Shown: positions 13,802-22,243, counted from the first letter of the stretch. The stretch: DNA of 32,732 bases from Planctomycetota bacterium (GCA_013152475.1 JAADGH010000016.1:1-32732); one strand, 5' to 3'. Notes: a model not told the origin generated them from the sequence alone. Program-made: numbers and translations.

Positions 13802-14483
13802 TCGTTCTCCACTTCGGACAAAATTGCCATCCTTGCGTCTTTGAGAACGTGGTTTGCCGGCCCCGGTTTTGGCGGCAGGAGGGCTATTCCGAAGCCATGC
13901 AAACCACGTCCCAGTCTTTCTGCCCCTTTCTCATCCTTGAGCTTTGTTGTTGGGCGCCGCTCCCGCATCCGCCAGATTGTCTGCCCTTGACATCCTGAAT
14001 CTGCAAGTCGCGTGCCACTTCCGGGTTGGTGAGTGCATCACGGATCCTCCCCGTGTCTCTTTCTGTGCTTCTCGGGATGCGGCCTCCTTGGGCCCTGGTT
14101 CCTCCGGTAGAAAGAACAGCGCCGAAACCCCCCTTCCGGCACGCAGTACTCATCCTGGGTCTGCTTCAGCGGCACAAAAATGGGCTGATCGGAGGCAGAA
14201 CAGGCGTTCGATTCTTTGCGGAAAAAGGGGCAAGATTGTCGGAAACGGTGCGCCATCTGTCTAATTGTCTTGAACGCGGTGTCCACTTCCCGATAAACAA
14301 ATCCGGACCTTTTGAATTGCGGCATCAAGGCCCCCGCCGCCTCCTTCTGTCTTTCGGCTTCATCTGATGCTGGAATTGACAGGCCCTGTCGAATCACCTG
14401 TCCCTGGGTCCTGCAATACAAGAAGCGAGATAGGAAGGAAATGAGCAAAAGGTATGCCGCTGCATTCGAGTTGGAGCTCGCAG
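13802..14483. other. Gene-poor, lower-GC stretch; possible gene remnants on the minus strand
   Basis: About 680 bases with visibly lower GC than the flanks and no confident gene. Two minus-strand frames have protein-like patches: around 14440-14150 (RSGFVYREVDTAFKTIRQMA) and around 14090-13890 (GRIRDALTNPEVARDLQIQD). They are in different frames, have no convincing start sites, and belong to no family I recognise. This could be a decayed, frameshifted gene or coincidence. Confidence 0.3.
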
Positions 14484-14512
14484 TTGAATTCTCAGGCGCA
14501 GTGCGTTATTCT
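14484..14512 (+). promoter_or_regulatory. Candidate promoter of the secreted protein gene
   Basis: TTGAAT (14484-14489), a 17-base spacer and TATTCT (14507-14512). Initiation near 14519 would exclude the TTG at 14512 as start codon and leaves GAGGAG (14550-14555) in the leader. Confidence 0.45.
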
Positions 14513-14562
14513 TGGCCGGCGACGTGACGGGCTGTTTCCAACACGTCTTGAGGAGAACTCCG

Positions 14563-16194
14563 ATCCGCCACAGCACAGAGAACAGACGGCTTTGCCTTTG
14601 CCTCGCCCTCCTTGCCGCCGGCATGACCGTACAGGCACAGGGCCGGTCGCTTCGAGCGAGTCACCGGCTCGCGCCGTCCGATGTCGGCCCACGCCTCTCA
14701 CTCGAGGCGGATGGCCGTGAGGTCATTGCTCCCCAGGGCCGACCGCTCTACTCGGAAACGAAGTGCACGGTGACGGTAGCGTCAGAGGCCGCCCCGGGGG
14801 GATGCCTGCTGCACTACAGAATCGCAAACGCAACGGGCGCGCCGGCCGACATGCCCGACATCGTGATCGACGGCATCCAACTCCCTCTGAAGGGCGTGGA
14901 GATCATCGAGAACTGGAAAAACATCCGCTTCAAAAAGCCCCACAACCGACGCACCGGCCGCTTTTATCTGCATGCGATCCGCAGGTACCCCGGCGGCATC
15001 TACAGCCCGGTTATGGGCATCCGCACGGACACGCTTTTCCTCGGGGCGGCGCTTCTGTACGAGCCTATGCGCACGGGCAAGGAGGTGCACCTCGACTACA
15101 ACTACGACTTCGAGCGGAGGCAGTGGGCCATGGTCTATCGCTTCTGGGACCAGCGGCCTGGACGAGTGGAGGCGAAGGACCCGAAGACGGGCAGGACACG
15201 CATACGATCCCAGGCCCCACCCGTGGCGAGGCTCGCGCCGGGTAAGGGGATCGAGGTCACGATTTCCGTCTGCGTGGCGCCGCCACAGGGGGAGCAGTGG
15301 GTGGCGGCGTTCCGACCGTACAAAGAGTTTTTTGCGAAGACCTATGGCCCGGTGCGCTACCATTCAAGCAATGAGCCGATCTGGGCGCGATCGGCGGGGA
15401 TTTCTGAACTGTGCTCGGAGCAGAACCCCCGGGGCTACAACCGCTGCAGCGCGGGCGACCAGGACGGCCGGCTCGACCTGAAAGGGTGGACCGGCTTCTA
15501 TGACTATGTCATGAACGAGGTGTGGGCGCGAGGGTTCCGCCGGATGATGATCTGGCAGGTCGCCGGGTCGTACCGGAAAAACAAGCACTGCAATATGGTG
15601 TGGGAGATCGGCACGGGGCACTCGCAGAAGATGCTTGAGACCTGTGGCGAGATCGAGCGGCTGCGCAAGGCCGGCTTCACCGTGGGCTTTTGGTGGGGCC
15701 GTGCGTTCAGCCCCTCCATGGGCTACGACTCCGGCCAGCGCGTCCCGATGGACCCCGACAACCCGAGGCTTGTGGCCATGTCATTCCGCGAGCTCGACGC
15801 AGTATACAAGATGGGCGTGCGCCTGATCGGCTGCGACGACTCGCCGCATTCCCTCTATCCGACGGAGTGGAAGCCCTCCGTCAACGTGATCCACCACAAG
15901 TGGTTCCCCATGCTCTACAAGCGCTACCCGGATATGCACTGGGCCATCGAGACGGCGGCGTGCGACTTCCAGCACCTCTGGGGTTCCTCCTTCATGTGGA
16001 GCCGCGAGGTGACCGGGCCTTGCACATTCGCACGCTACGTCGCGCCCGGCAGCGAGACAAATGTCACGATCAAGAAACACTACGGCAATACGACGCAGGA
16101 ATGGCTCGACCAGCTCATTAAGTGGGGGTACACGCCGATTGTGTTCAACCGCCAGTTCAAGCTTGTCGTAAACCGCGAACTGTTGAAAAAATAG
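14563..16194 (+). CDS. Secreted protein of unknown function, possibly a glycosidase-like barrel
   Basis: A frame open from 14512 to the TAA ending at 16194. The start is problematic. A promoter-like sequence covers 14484-14512 and the only good Shine-Dalgarno (GAGGAG, 14550-14555) is followed 7 bases later by ATC, not ATG/GTG/TTG. Initiation there would give 543 residues and an ideal signal peptide (RHSTENRR, then LCLCLALLAAGMTVQA with a VQA cleavage site). Otherwise GTG at 14524 must be used. The first ~260 residues look like a beta-sandwich. The rest, with RRMMIWQVAG, GFTVGFWWGRAFS, MGVRLIGCDDSPHS and MHWAIETAACDF, has the alternating strand/helix, aromatic-rich text of a TIM-barrel glycosidase. 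I cannot assign a family or catalytic residues. It is exported and stands alone. Confidence 0.8.
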   Translation: MRHSTENRRLCLCLALLAAGMTVQAQGRSLRASHRLAPSDVGPRLSLEADGREVIAPQGRPLYSETKCTVTVASEAAPGGCLLHYRIANATGAPADMPDIVIDGIQLPLKGVEIIENWKNIRFKKPHNRRTGRFYLHAIRRYPGGIYSPVMGIRTDTLFLGAALLYEPMRTGKEVHLDYNYDFERRQWAMVYRFWDQRPGRVEAKDPKTGRTRIRSQAPPVARLAPGKGIEVTISVCVAPPQGEQWVAAFRPYKEFFAKTYGPVRYHSSNEPIWARSAGISELCSEQNPRGYNRCSAGDQDGRLDLKGWTGFYDYVMNEVWARGFRRMMIWQVAGSYRKNKHCNMVWEIGTGHSQKMLETCGEIERLRKAGFTVGFWWGRAFSPSMGYDSGQRVPMDPDNPRLVAMSFRELDAVYKMGVRLIGCDDSPHSLYPTEWKPSVNVIHHKWFPMLYKRYPDMHWAIETAACDFQHLWGSSFMWSREVTGPCTFARYVAPGSETNVTIKKHYGNTTQEWLDQLIKWGYTPIVFNRQFKLVVNRELLKK

Positions 16195-16451
16195 TTGGCT
16201 CTCGCGGTGCGCATCGAGGGTACGACATGGGCCGCCTTCCCGCCGCGCAGCCAGAGGGGGCTTCACCGGCGCCTTCCACGCAACGGCTGTCATCCCGCAG
16301 AACGCCGGCCCTGCCGCCACGCTCAGAGAGGAAAAGGAGCAGGAGCCCCTTGACGAATGCGCGCCCCGCGTGCCTCAGGGCGGCTTCGCACAAGGGACTC
16401 CAGAGGGAACTCCCGGTGATTCAGGAATCGCGCTGTTCCGGCAGCCCGGTC

Positions 16452-19400
16452 TCAAGGATAGCCGATGTAATCCGCGAATGCACCCTCCGGCGCAACAAGA
16501 CCCTCGCCGCCGGGCACGAATACCCGAAGCGTGTTGCCGGTTCCGGCAGCCGTTCCTTCATCACCGATTTGGCCGGCAAAGCGGCCCGTGATCATTACAT
16601 CACCGAACATCCCGGCGAGCAGATCGCCGTTGAGGTCGCCGAAAACCCGGATGAGAGAGTTCCTCCCGTCGGCAACACACGAGCCCTGGATATCGACCGT
16701 CCCCGCCAGGTTTCCCTTCACCATCAGCATCTTGGAGAGACTGCCGAACGTCACGGCGGAGGTCAGATCGACGCCATCCCCATCCTTGGGACCGAAGAGC
16801 ATGGCCTGAGATACATCGCCCGTCACGGTGAGCGTTGAGCCGTTCGCAAGGCCGTCCCTGATCATGCACTTCTTGACGTTACCGGCGGCGCTCACGTCCG
16901 TGTTGTCGAGACCCCCGAAAAGCATCAGACGGTCTGCGCCGCCATTGAAACTGAGTGTTGAATCCACCTGACCGTCCCTGGCTATGACCATCGTCGTGTG
17001 GCCGGCCACGGTCAGTGTGCTGTCCGTCATCCCTTTGAAAATCATGGCCTTGCTCAGGGCGCCACCGACGTCGATGGCCGTTTGGCTGAGGCCCTTCTTC
17101 ATCTGGATCATGCCTGCCGCGCCGCCGATGTCGAGCGTGCTGCTCGTTACGCTGCCCATCAGCATGACCTTGCCCGCGGCGCCGCCGACGGAGATATCCA
17201 GGTTCGTCGCATGGCCAAAGACCTGGAGCACCCTCAGACGGCCGCCAATGTCGATGGTCGTGTTCTGGATCGTTCCGGCCTTCTGCATCAGCCGAATGAT
17301 CCCCATCGACTCGCCGCCCATCGTCTCGACGGCGCCGAGAGCCAGGGTGTTGCCTCCGGCCTTCGGGTCCATATCCTTGACCATGAGCATGGACCGGTCC
17401 GTAGAACCCGTGAAGCCGACGTAGCCGATATCCTGATTCGGGTCGTCGAGGGGCGACAGGCCGTTCACCGTCGCCACCCATGCCTCACCGTCGCCCTTGT
17501 ACATCAGACCAATGTAATCATTGTCCAGGTCATAGAACCGGACCCTCATGTTCTCCTGATTGAGGACCAAGGGGCTTACGCCCACCCCTAAGACTGCCAC
17601 ATCCACCGTAGATTCGTCCTGGTCGTTACACTCGATCCGGAGAGTACCTGTTTTCACCCCCGCAAGTAGAGGGTCGAAGGTCACGGTTCCCGTGACCGAT
17701 GCGCCCGAGGCTATGCTGAACGAAGATGTGGGCAGGCCGCTGAGGCGGTAGTACGTCCCTTCTTCAAGCCCGATGCTGTAAATCACAAGCTCGCTGAGGC
17801 CGTCGTTGCGAATCGTGAATGTCGCCGTGCCGGTTCTACCGCCAGGGCCGTCTGCCGGCACAGCACCGAAATCCAAAAACAGATCATCATTCGGTCCGAT
17901 CGAGTCGAGGATCGTGATCTCGGGCGGGCCGTAGGTGAATTCCGCGTCCCACGCCTCAAGCGCGACAGCCGAGCCGCCGGCCAGCAGCGCCCCCTCGTCC
18001 ATGTGCATCGACTGGGCGCCTACCTCCGTGACGGGGCTGACATCGAACACGAACTGAAGCGTATCAATGTCCACCTGAACGACGCGATCCGGTGCGACCC
18101 CGTTCACCGTAAGGTCCGTCGCGTCCACCGTTGCCGGATCATACTGCGTGCTGAAGTCTATCGTGAATGTGGTGGGGGCGACGGCAGAGCATCCACCGTC
18201 GGAGGGATCGCTGTTTGCTACGGAAAAGCCGGTGTAAATGGCCGTCTGCGGGTCGCCGAGCAGATTCAGCTCGAAGTAAATCCAGCGATAGGTGCTGTTG
18301 CTGATCCTGCCGAGGTTGTATTCCTTGCTCAACTGGTTGGCCACGCCGATGTGGGTGTATCCATCCTGAAACATGGCCCGGAAGAAGGCCATGTCGAAGT
18401 CGTGGGAGTAGGCCGGGGTGTGGGACGTCGATCCCCATCCGTACCGGGAGTTCATGATGCTCGCGAAGGCGCCATGCTCCGAGTTGACGAACACCTCTGA
18501 GATGCTGTCGTTGCGGTCAAAAGCCCCCGCGTGGCAGCCCTGGCTGTAGACCAGGAAGGGCGACTCGTTCGTCAGGCCGGCCACGTTGGAGTTGCCAATC
18601 CCAAGCACGTAGGTCTGGTTGGCATGGCCGAGATGGTTGACAATGTGCGGGTCGGCATTCAGGCCGTCGATGACATTGGCCCGGCTGAACGTCCCGTCCT
18701 TTTCATACAGGGTTGTGTAGGTATAGTCGTCGGGCATCGCCTGGTTGCGAATGGGGTCGAGGGACTCGCTGCCGTAGACATCCGTCCAGAGATGCTCCCC
18801 GACCCAGAGACCGTGCCGGGGGTTCGCAGGGGGGTGCGTCTCATAGAGGATGGTCTTGTTGATGAAGTTGAGCGCTTCCGTCTCCGTGGCCACGGGCGCG
18901 CGGCCCACATAGACCTCCGCCAGGAGGTCCACGTCGCCGCCGCCGTCGCCGTCGTTTCGCTCGCCCCACAGGTTGTCGCCATCGCCGTTCCACGACCCGT
19001 CCAAAGCGGCGAAGTAGAGATCGGCCGGCATGGCGTTGTCGGTGTACCCGGACGTCGAGGCGTAAGCGCCCCGGTGGGGGACCACGTCGATGTCGCCGCC
19101 GAGCAGCACGTAGTTGACGCCCCATGTGCTGTAGGCGTCCCGGATGAAGTTGCGAACCTGCTCCGCCGGATCGACGCCGGCATAGTTGCTGTAGATATAC
19201 GAAGTCGTGACAATGCTCGTATCCACCCCGCGCGATTCCTTGAAGCCCCGCAGCGTCTCGAAGGTGGGGGCCAGGGCATCGCTCGTGATGATTACGTAAT
19301 CGTAGCTCTCCTGCGGGAGCGACGACGCGCCGAGAGCGCCGGCGCCCCCGCCGGCCCCCTCGCCGCCGGGCGTGGCGAAATCGGAGAGGACCCATGGGTT

Positions 19401-20045
19401 GTCCACGATCGAGGCCAGGTGCACACGGTCCAGCGCGTTGTCCCGCATCGGACTCACCCACCCATCCCCCGGCGCCGCGGCCTGCACCGTGTTCGCCGTG
19501 ACCGTCATGGACGGATAGAAGAGCGCCTGGGTGGTGATCGGATCGAAGAGAAGCGGGTGGAGCACAATAGTAGCGATCGCATAGCCCGCCGCCCGTTGCA
19601 CGCCGAGCACATCGTAGAGCCGGGGCGCCCAATCCGGGGACAGCACGCCTTGGACATCGCCCTGGCCCGCTCCCGATTCGCTCATCAGCGTCGGCGCGGC
19701 GCCGATGATCGGGCTGTAGGTGCCCAGGGAGGTGGGATCGGAGACAGTCACCTGCACGTCCCCGAGGTCCATCCCCTGCGGCAGGAGCAGGTTTACGGTC
19801 CGCGCCGGCAACACGGGCGCACCCTCGGAGACCGAGAGGTCGGTACCATCCACCGTCAACAGCTCTTCGGCAACATCCAGATCGGCAAGGGCAGGTGCGG
19901 CGAAATCGAAGCGCAGGCTCAAGTCGCCCAATGGGGTGACACGGGTGGGCGCGGACGAATCGAATCCGGCCAGTGAGACCGGCGCGGTCCGCGGTTCCAG
20001 CTCCTCAACACGCAATCGTCCATGGATTCGGCACGATGTTTCCAT
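16452..20045 (-). CDS. Gingipain-like (C25) cysteine protease with LEPR N-terminus and beta-repeat C-terminus
   Basis: A 1197-residue multidomain surface protein. RLRVEELEPRTAPVS (residues 10-24) is a LEPR-type N-terminal motif. Residues ~45-215 resemble the gingipain propeptide (PVLPARTVNLLLPQG). Residues ~246-605 form the caspase-like C25 domain: YDYVIITSD, YVLLGGDIDVVPHR, YVGRAPV, NHLGHANQ with probable catalytic H474, and VYSQGCHAGAFD with probable nucleophile C504. Residues ~620-705 are an Ig-like domain (ATVDATDLTVNG). Residues ~709-823 are an ASPM/SPD-2/Hydin or choice-of-anchor-D-like domain. Residues ~920-1155 are near-exact 20-residue repeats. It ends without a recognisable sorting tail. 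It is presumably an extracellular endopeptidase. Its ATG at 20045 has GGGAG upstream and a structured leader (20102-20244). Confidence 0.88.
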   Translation of the reverse strand: METSCRIHGRLRVEELEPRTAPVSLAGFDSSAPTRVTPLGDLSLRFDFAAPALADLDVAEELLTVDGTDLSVSEGAPVLPARTVNLLLPQGMDLGDVQVTVSDPTSLGTYSPIIGAAPTLMSESGAGQGDVQGVLSPDWAPRLYDVLGVQRAAGYAIATIVLHPLLFDPITTQALFYPSMTVTANTVQAAAPGDGWVSPMRDNALDRVHLASIVDNPWVLSDFATPGGEGAGGGAGALGASSLPQESYDYVIITSDALAPTFETLRGFKESRGVDTSIVTTSYIYSNYAGVDPAEQVRNFIRDAYSTWGVNYVLLGGDIDVVPHRGAYASTSGYTDNAMPADLYFAALDGSWNGDGDNLWGERNDGDGGGDVDLLAEVYVGRAPVATETEALNFINKTILYETHPPANPRHGLWVGEHLWTDVYGSESLDPIRNQAMPDDYTYTTLYEKDGTFSRANVIDGLNADPHIVNHLGHANQTYVLGIGNSNVAGLTNESPFLVYSQGCHAGAFDRNDSISEVFVNSEHGAFASIMNSRYGWGSTSHTPAYSHDFDMAFFRAMFQDGYTHIGVANQLSKEYNLGRISNSTYRWIYFELNLLGDPQTAIYTGFSVANSDPSDGGCSAVAPTTFTIDFSTQYDPATVDATDLTVNGVAPDRVVQVDIDTLQFVFDVSPVTEVGAQSMHMDEGALLAGGSAVALEAWDAEFTYGPPEITILDSIGPNDDLFLDFGAVPADGPGGRTGTATFTIRNDGLSELVIYSIGLEEGTYYRLSGLPTSSFSIASGASVTGTVTFDPLLAGVKTGTLRIECNDQDESTVDVAVLGVGVSPLVLNQENMRVRFYDLDNDYIGLMYKGDGEAWVATVNGLSPLDDPNQDIGYVGFTGSTDRSMLMVKDMDPKAGGNTLALGAVETMGGESMGIIRLMQKAGTIQNTTIDIGGRLRVLQVFGHATNLDISVGGAAGKVMLMGSVTSSTLDIGGAAGMIQMKKGLSQTAIDVGGALSKAMIFKGMTDSTLTVAGHTTMVIARDGQVDSTLSFNGGADRLMLFGGLDNTDVSAAGNVKKCMIRDGLANGSTLTVTGDVSQAMLFGPKDGDGVDLTSAVTFGSLSKMLMVKGNLAGTVDIQGSCVADGRNSLIRVFGDLNGDLLAGMFGDVMITGRFAGQIGDEGTAAGTGNTLRVFVPGGEGLVAPEGAFADYIGYP
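16836..17258 (-). repeat. Coding repeats: seven ~20-residue units in the protease C-terminus
   Basis: Within the protease, residues 930-1070 fall into units of nearly constant length. Four consecutive 20-mers begin at residues 970, 990, 1010 and 1030, for example TLDIGGAAGMIQMKKGLSQT and AIDVGGALSKAMIFKGMTDS. Consensus: T-L-D-[IV]-G-G-A-x3-[AVM]-M-[IL]-x-[KR]-G-[LM]-x-[DS]-[ST]. The alternation of hydrophobic residues with Gly turns predicts a beta-solenoid, one unit per coil. The DNA copies have diverged, so the array is old. Confidence 0.75.
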
Positions 20046-20101
20046 CCCATCTGCTCCCTCACCCCCCTACGGCGGAGCCCCCGAAAGTCCCGGTTGGCGT
20101 C

Positions 20102-20244
20102 AAAAAGAAAGGCCCAACTACTCCCCCTCGAAATAATTGGGCTGTTGGATGCCGGCACAAGCATCGAAGCCAACTTCTTTTTTCGACGGCCCCGTATTGG
20201 CACATGTGCGATTTTGACTCGCAAAGCCTGTGCCCGCATGTGCC
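20102..20244 (-). promoter_or_regulatory. Candidate structured leader RNA / attenuator of the protease gene
   Basis: Read on the minus strand toward the protease start (20045), three hairpins follow one another. (1) A nested element has outer arms 20199-20206/20237-20244 (8 bp) and inner arms 20207-20211/20219-20223. (2) 20144-20152 pairs with 20161-20174 (5 bp, a 5-base bulge, then 4 bp). (3) GCCCAAUUA/UAGUUGGGC (20112-20142, 9 bp with one G-U, 13-base loop) is followed by a U-rich tract (CUUUCUUUUU, 20102-20111). The last is intrinsic-terminator-like about 57 bases before the ATG. Aptamer-like elements followed by a terminator are typical of riboswitch or attenuator leaders. I recognise no known class, and no clear promoter was found. 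Confidence 0.35.
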
Positions 20245-20499
20245 TGGCCGGGACGATCTGTCGTAAGCAGGTGTGGTGCAGGATATTACATGCCCCACCT
20301 CCTCCGCCGACTCGGTAGCCGCCTATCCCATTATGACCTATCCTGCAACAATGCCCATGCCATTTTGCGACGCATGCAACAATCTCTCCACCTGAAGCAA
20401 CGCTCCATTTGGGGCAACCTCTCCGTTGAGTGGGGTTGTGACGCGGCAGCAGCGGAGGGGGGGGGAACAATAGGCGAGGCGTGCTGTTGCGTTAGCCCC
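20245..20499. other. Intergenic region between the ABC operon end and the protease leader
   Basis: About 255 bases without a gene. It contains two copies of TGCAACAAT (starting 20344 and 20375) and related GCAAC words, and a run of nine G (20457-20465). TAATAT- and CATAAT-like -10 words occur on the minus strand, but none has a -35 at proper spacing. It may hold the protease promoter. Confidence 0.4.
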
Positions 20500-21312
20500 T
20501 CACACATAACTCGCACGCAGCATCTCCGCCGCTGATTCGTCGAGCTGTTCCAGGCGGCGGACCTCCTCGAAGCGTTCGAGCAGGTCGCTCACGCGGATGC
20601 GCTTCTTCTCCGCGCCGGCGAAGTCGTGAATGATCCGCCCGCGGTGCATCATGATCAGCCGGTCGCCAAGCGACGCCGCCTGCTGCATGGAGTGGGTCAC
20701 CATCAGCGTCGTCAGGCTGTCGCGCGTGATGATCTCCTCGCTCAGGCGGATCACCTGGTCGGCCGTCTTCGGGTCGAGCGCCGCCGTGTGCTCGTCTAAG
20801 AGCAGGAGGCGCGGCTTGAGCCACGTCGCCATGAGGAGGGTGAGGGCCTGGCGCTGCCCGCCGGAGAGGGTGCCGATGGGCTGGTCGAGGTGGTCCTCCA
20901 GGTTCATGTTGAGGGATTTCACCCGGTCCAGGATGTCGTCCAGCACACGCCCCTTGAGCGCCCAACCGAGGCCCCGGCGCATGCCGCGCCGCGCGGCGAG
21001 GGCCAGGTTTTCGGCAATGGACATGCCCGGCGCGGTGCCGGCGAAGGGGTCCTGAAACACACGGCCGATGAGCGACGCCCGGCGGTGCTCCGGCCAACGG
21101 GCGACATTGCGCCCGTCAATGGTGATCGTGCCCGAGTCGAGGAAGAACGTCCCGGCCACGGCGTTGAGGAGCGTGGACTTGCCCGATCCGTTGGTGCCGA
21201 TGATGGTGACGAACTGGCTCTTCTCGAGGGTCAGGTCGAGGCCCTGCAGCGCCCGGACCTCGTTCGGCGTTCCGGGGTTGAACGTCTTGCATGCGCCGCG
21301 GATCTCAAGCAT
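20500..21312 (-). CDS. ABC transporter ATP-binding protein (COG1101/PhnK-like, TrpZ type)
   Basis: A 270-residue ATPase. Walker A is GTNGSGKST (39-47), the Q-loop is VFQDPFAGTAP (~85-95), the ABC signature is LSGGQRQ (149-155), Walker B is LLLLDEHTAALDP (169-181) and the H-loop is MVTHSMQ. The FQDPFAGTAPxMSIAENLALA segment and DEHTAALDPKTA are characteristic of the ATPase paired with LivH-like permeases in the tryptophan/tyrosine-type (TrpXYZ) uptake systems. Its ATG overlaps the end of the permease gene by 8 bases. The substrate is uncertain because the binding protein that defines specificity is not encoded next to it. Confidence 0.9.
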   Translation of the reverse strand: MLEIRGACKTFNPGTPNEVRALQGLDLTLEKSQFVTIIGTNGSGKSTLLNAVAGTFFLDSGTITIDGRNVARWPEHRRASLIGRVFQDPFAGTAPGMSIAENLALAARRGMRRGLGWALKGRVLDDILDRVKSLNMNLEDHLDQPIGTLSGGQRQALTLLMATWLKPRLLLLDEHTAALDPKTADQVIRLSEEIITRDSLTTLMVTHSMQQAASLGDRLIMMHRGRIIHDFAGAEKKRIRVSDLLERFEEVRRLEQLDESAAEMLRASYV

Positions 21313-22243
21313 TCGCCACCCCCACCGTCTTCCGCCTGGCCTTCTTCAGCAGTCCCGGCAGGATAAGCGCAGCGAAGACGAAGATCGCCGTCACCAGCTT
21401 CAGGTCGTTCGGGTCCAGGCCCCACCGCAGTGCGATAGCGACCAGCAAGCGGAAGAGCACCGCCCCCATCACCGCCCCGGTGATGGTGAGGCCGAGGGCC
21501 GTATGGCCGACGAGGGCCTCGCCGATGATGACGCTGGCCAGGCCGAGAACGACCATGCCGATGCCCATCTGCACGTCGGCAAAGCCCTGGTACTGCGCCA
21601 GCAGCGCCCCCGAGAGGGCCACAAGACCGTTGGCCAGCGCCAGGCCGACGACGATCATGTTGCTTACGTTCACGCCGAGGGCGCGGATCATCTGCGCGTT
21701 GTCACCCGTCGCGCGCATCGACGTGCCGAGGTTCGTACGGAAGAACAGGTAAAGAACAACACAGGAAAGCGCGATCATCACGGACGTGCAGACCAGGACA
21801 GAGGCGTCGGACACCGTCACCTCCCACCCGGCAATGTGCATACTCTCCTCGCCGCCCTCGATCCACTTGCCTGCCGACGCCGCCCCGGTGGCAAGGGTGG
21901 TCTCCGAGAGCAGGGGCACGTTGCTCTTGCCCATGACGTGCAGGTTTACGGAATAGAGCGCCGTCATGACCAGGATGCCGGCGAGGAGACTGTGGATGTC
22001 GAACTTGGTGTGCAGGATTCCGGTCATCGCCCCCGCGGCCATGCCGGCGAGGATGGCCGCCGCCGTGGCGAGGACGGGGTCCCAGCCCGCGACGATAAGC
22101 GTGGCCGCCACGGCCCCGCCCAGGGCGAAGGAGCCGTCGGTGGTGATGTCGGGGAAATTGAAGATCCGGAAGCTGATGTAGACGCCGAGGGCCAGGAGCG
22201 AGAGGATCAGACCGATTGTCAGCGCGCCGATGAGCAGTGTCAC
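21305..22243 (-). CDS. ABC transporter permease (LivH/TrpY-like)
   Basis: A 312-residue integral membrane protein with about eight to nine hydrophobic helices (BPD_transp_2 / branched-chain amino-acid permease superfamily). The N-terminal GVYISFRIFNFPDITTDGSF and the ATGDNAQMIRALGVN cytoplasmic loop are typical of the COG4120 subgroup partnered with the ATPase downstream. The start is GTG at 22243, preceded by AAAGGA at 6-base spacing. It begins 37 bases after the glycosidase stop on the same strand, so it may be co-transcribed with the sugar genes. No substrate-binding lipoprotein gene is adjacent. Confidence 0.9.
   Translation of the reverse strand: MTLLIGALTIGLILSLLALGVYISFRIFNFPDITTDGSFALGGAVAATLIVAGWDPVLATAAAILAGMAAGAMTGILHTKFDIHSLLAGILVMTALYSVNLHVMGKSNVPLLSETTLATGAASAGKWIEGGEESMHIAGWEVTVSDASVLVCTSVMIALSCVVLYLFFRTNLGTSMRATGDNAQMIRALGVNVSNMIVVGLALANGLVALSGALLAQYQGFADVQMGIGMVVLGLASVIIGEALVGHTALGLTITGAVMGAVLFRLLVAIALRWGLDPNDLKLVTAIFVFAALILPGLLKKARRKTVGVANA

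Noticed and set aside
16195..16451. Possible small minus-strand gene (16157-16393)
   Set aside because: The text is Arg/Gly/Ala-rich without a ribosome binding site, and it lies between two convergent gene ends.
18531..19976. 481-codon plus-strand frame
   Set aside because: Antisense shadow of the C25 protease; low-complexity Arg/Gly/Val text.
20160..20280. Cyclic-di-GMP (GEMM) riboswitch suggested by CGCAAAGCC on the plus strand
   Set aside because: Only half of the consensus is present, the GCAAACC half is missing, and no plus-strand gene follows.
20344..20420. Short repeated GCAAC/TGCAACAAT words, considered as a CRISPR-like or iteron array
   Set aside because: Units are only 5-9 bases, spacing is irregular, and no cas or replication gene is nearby.
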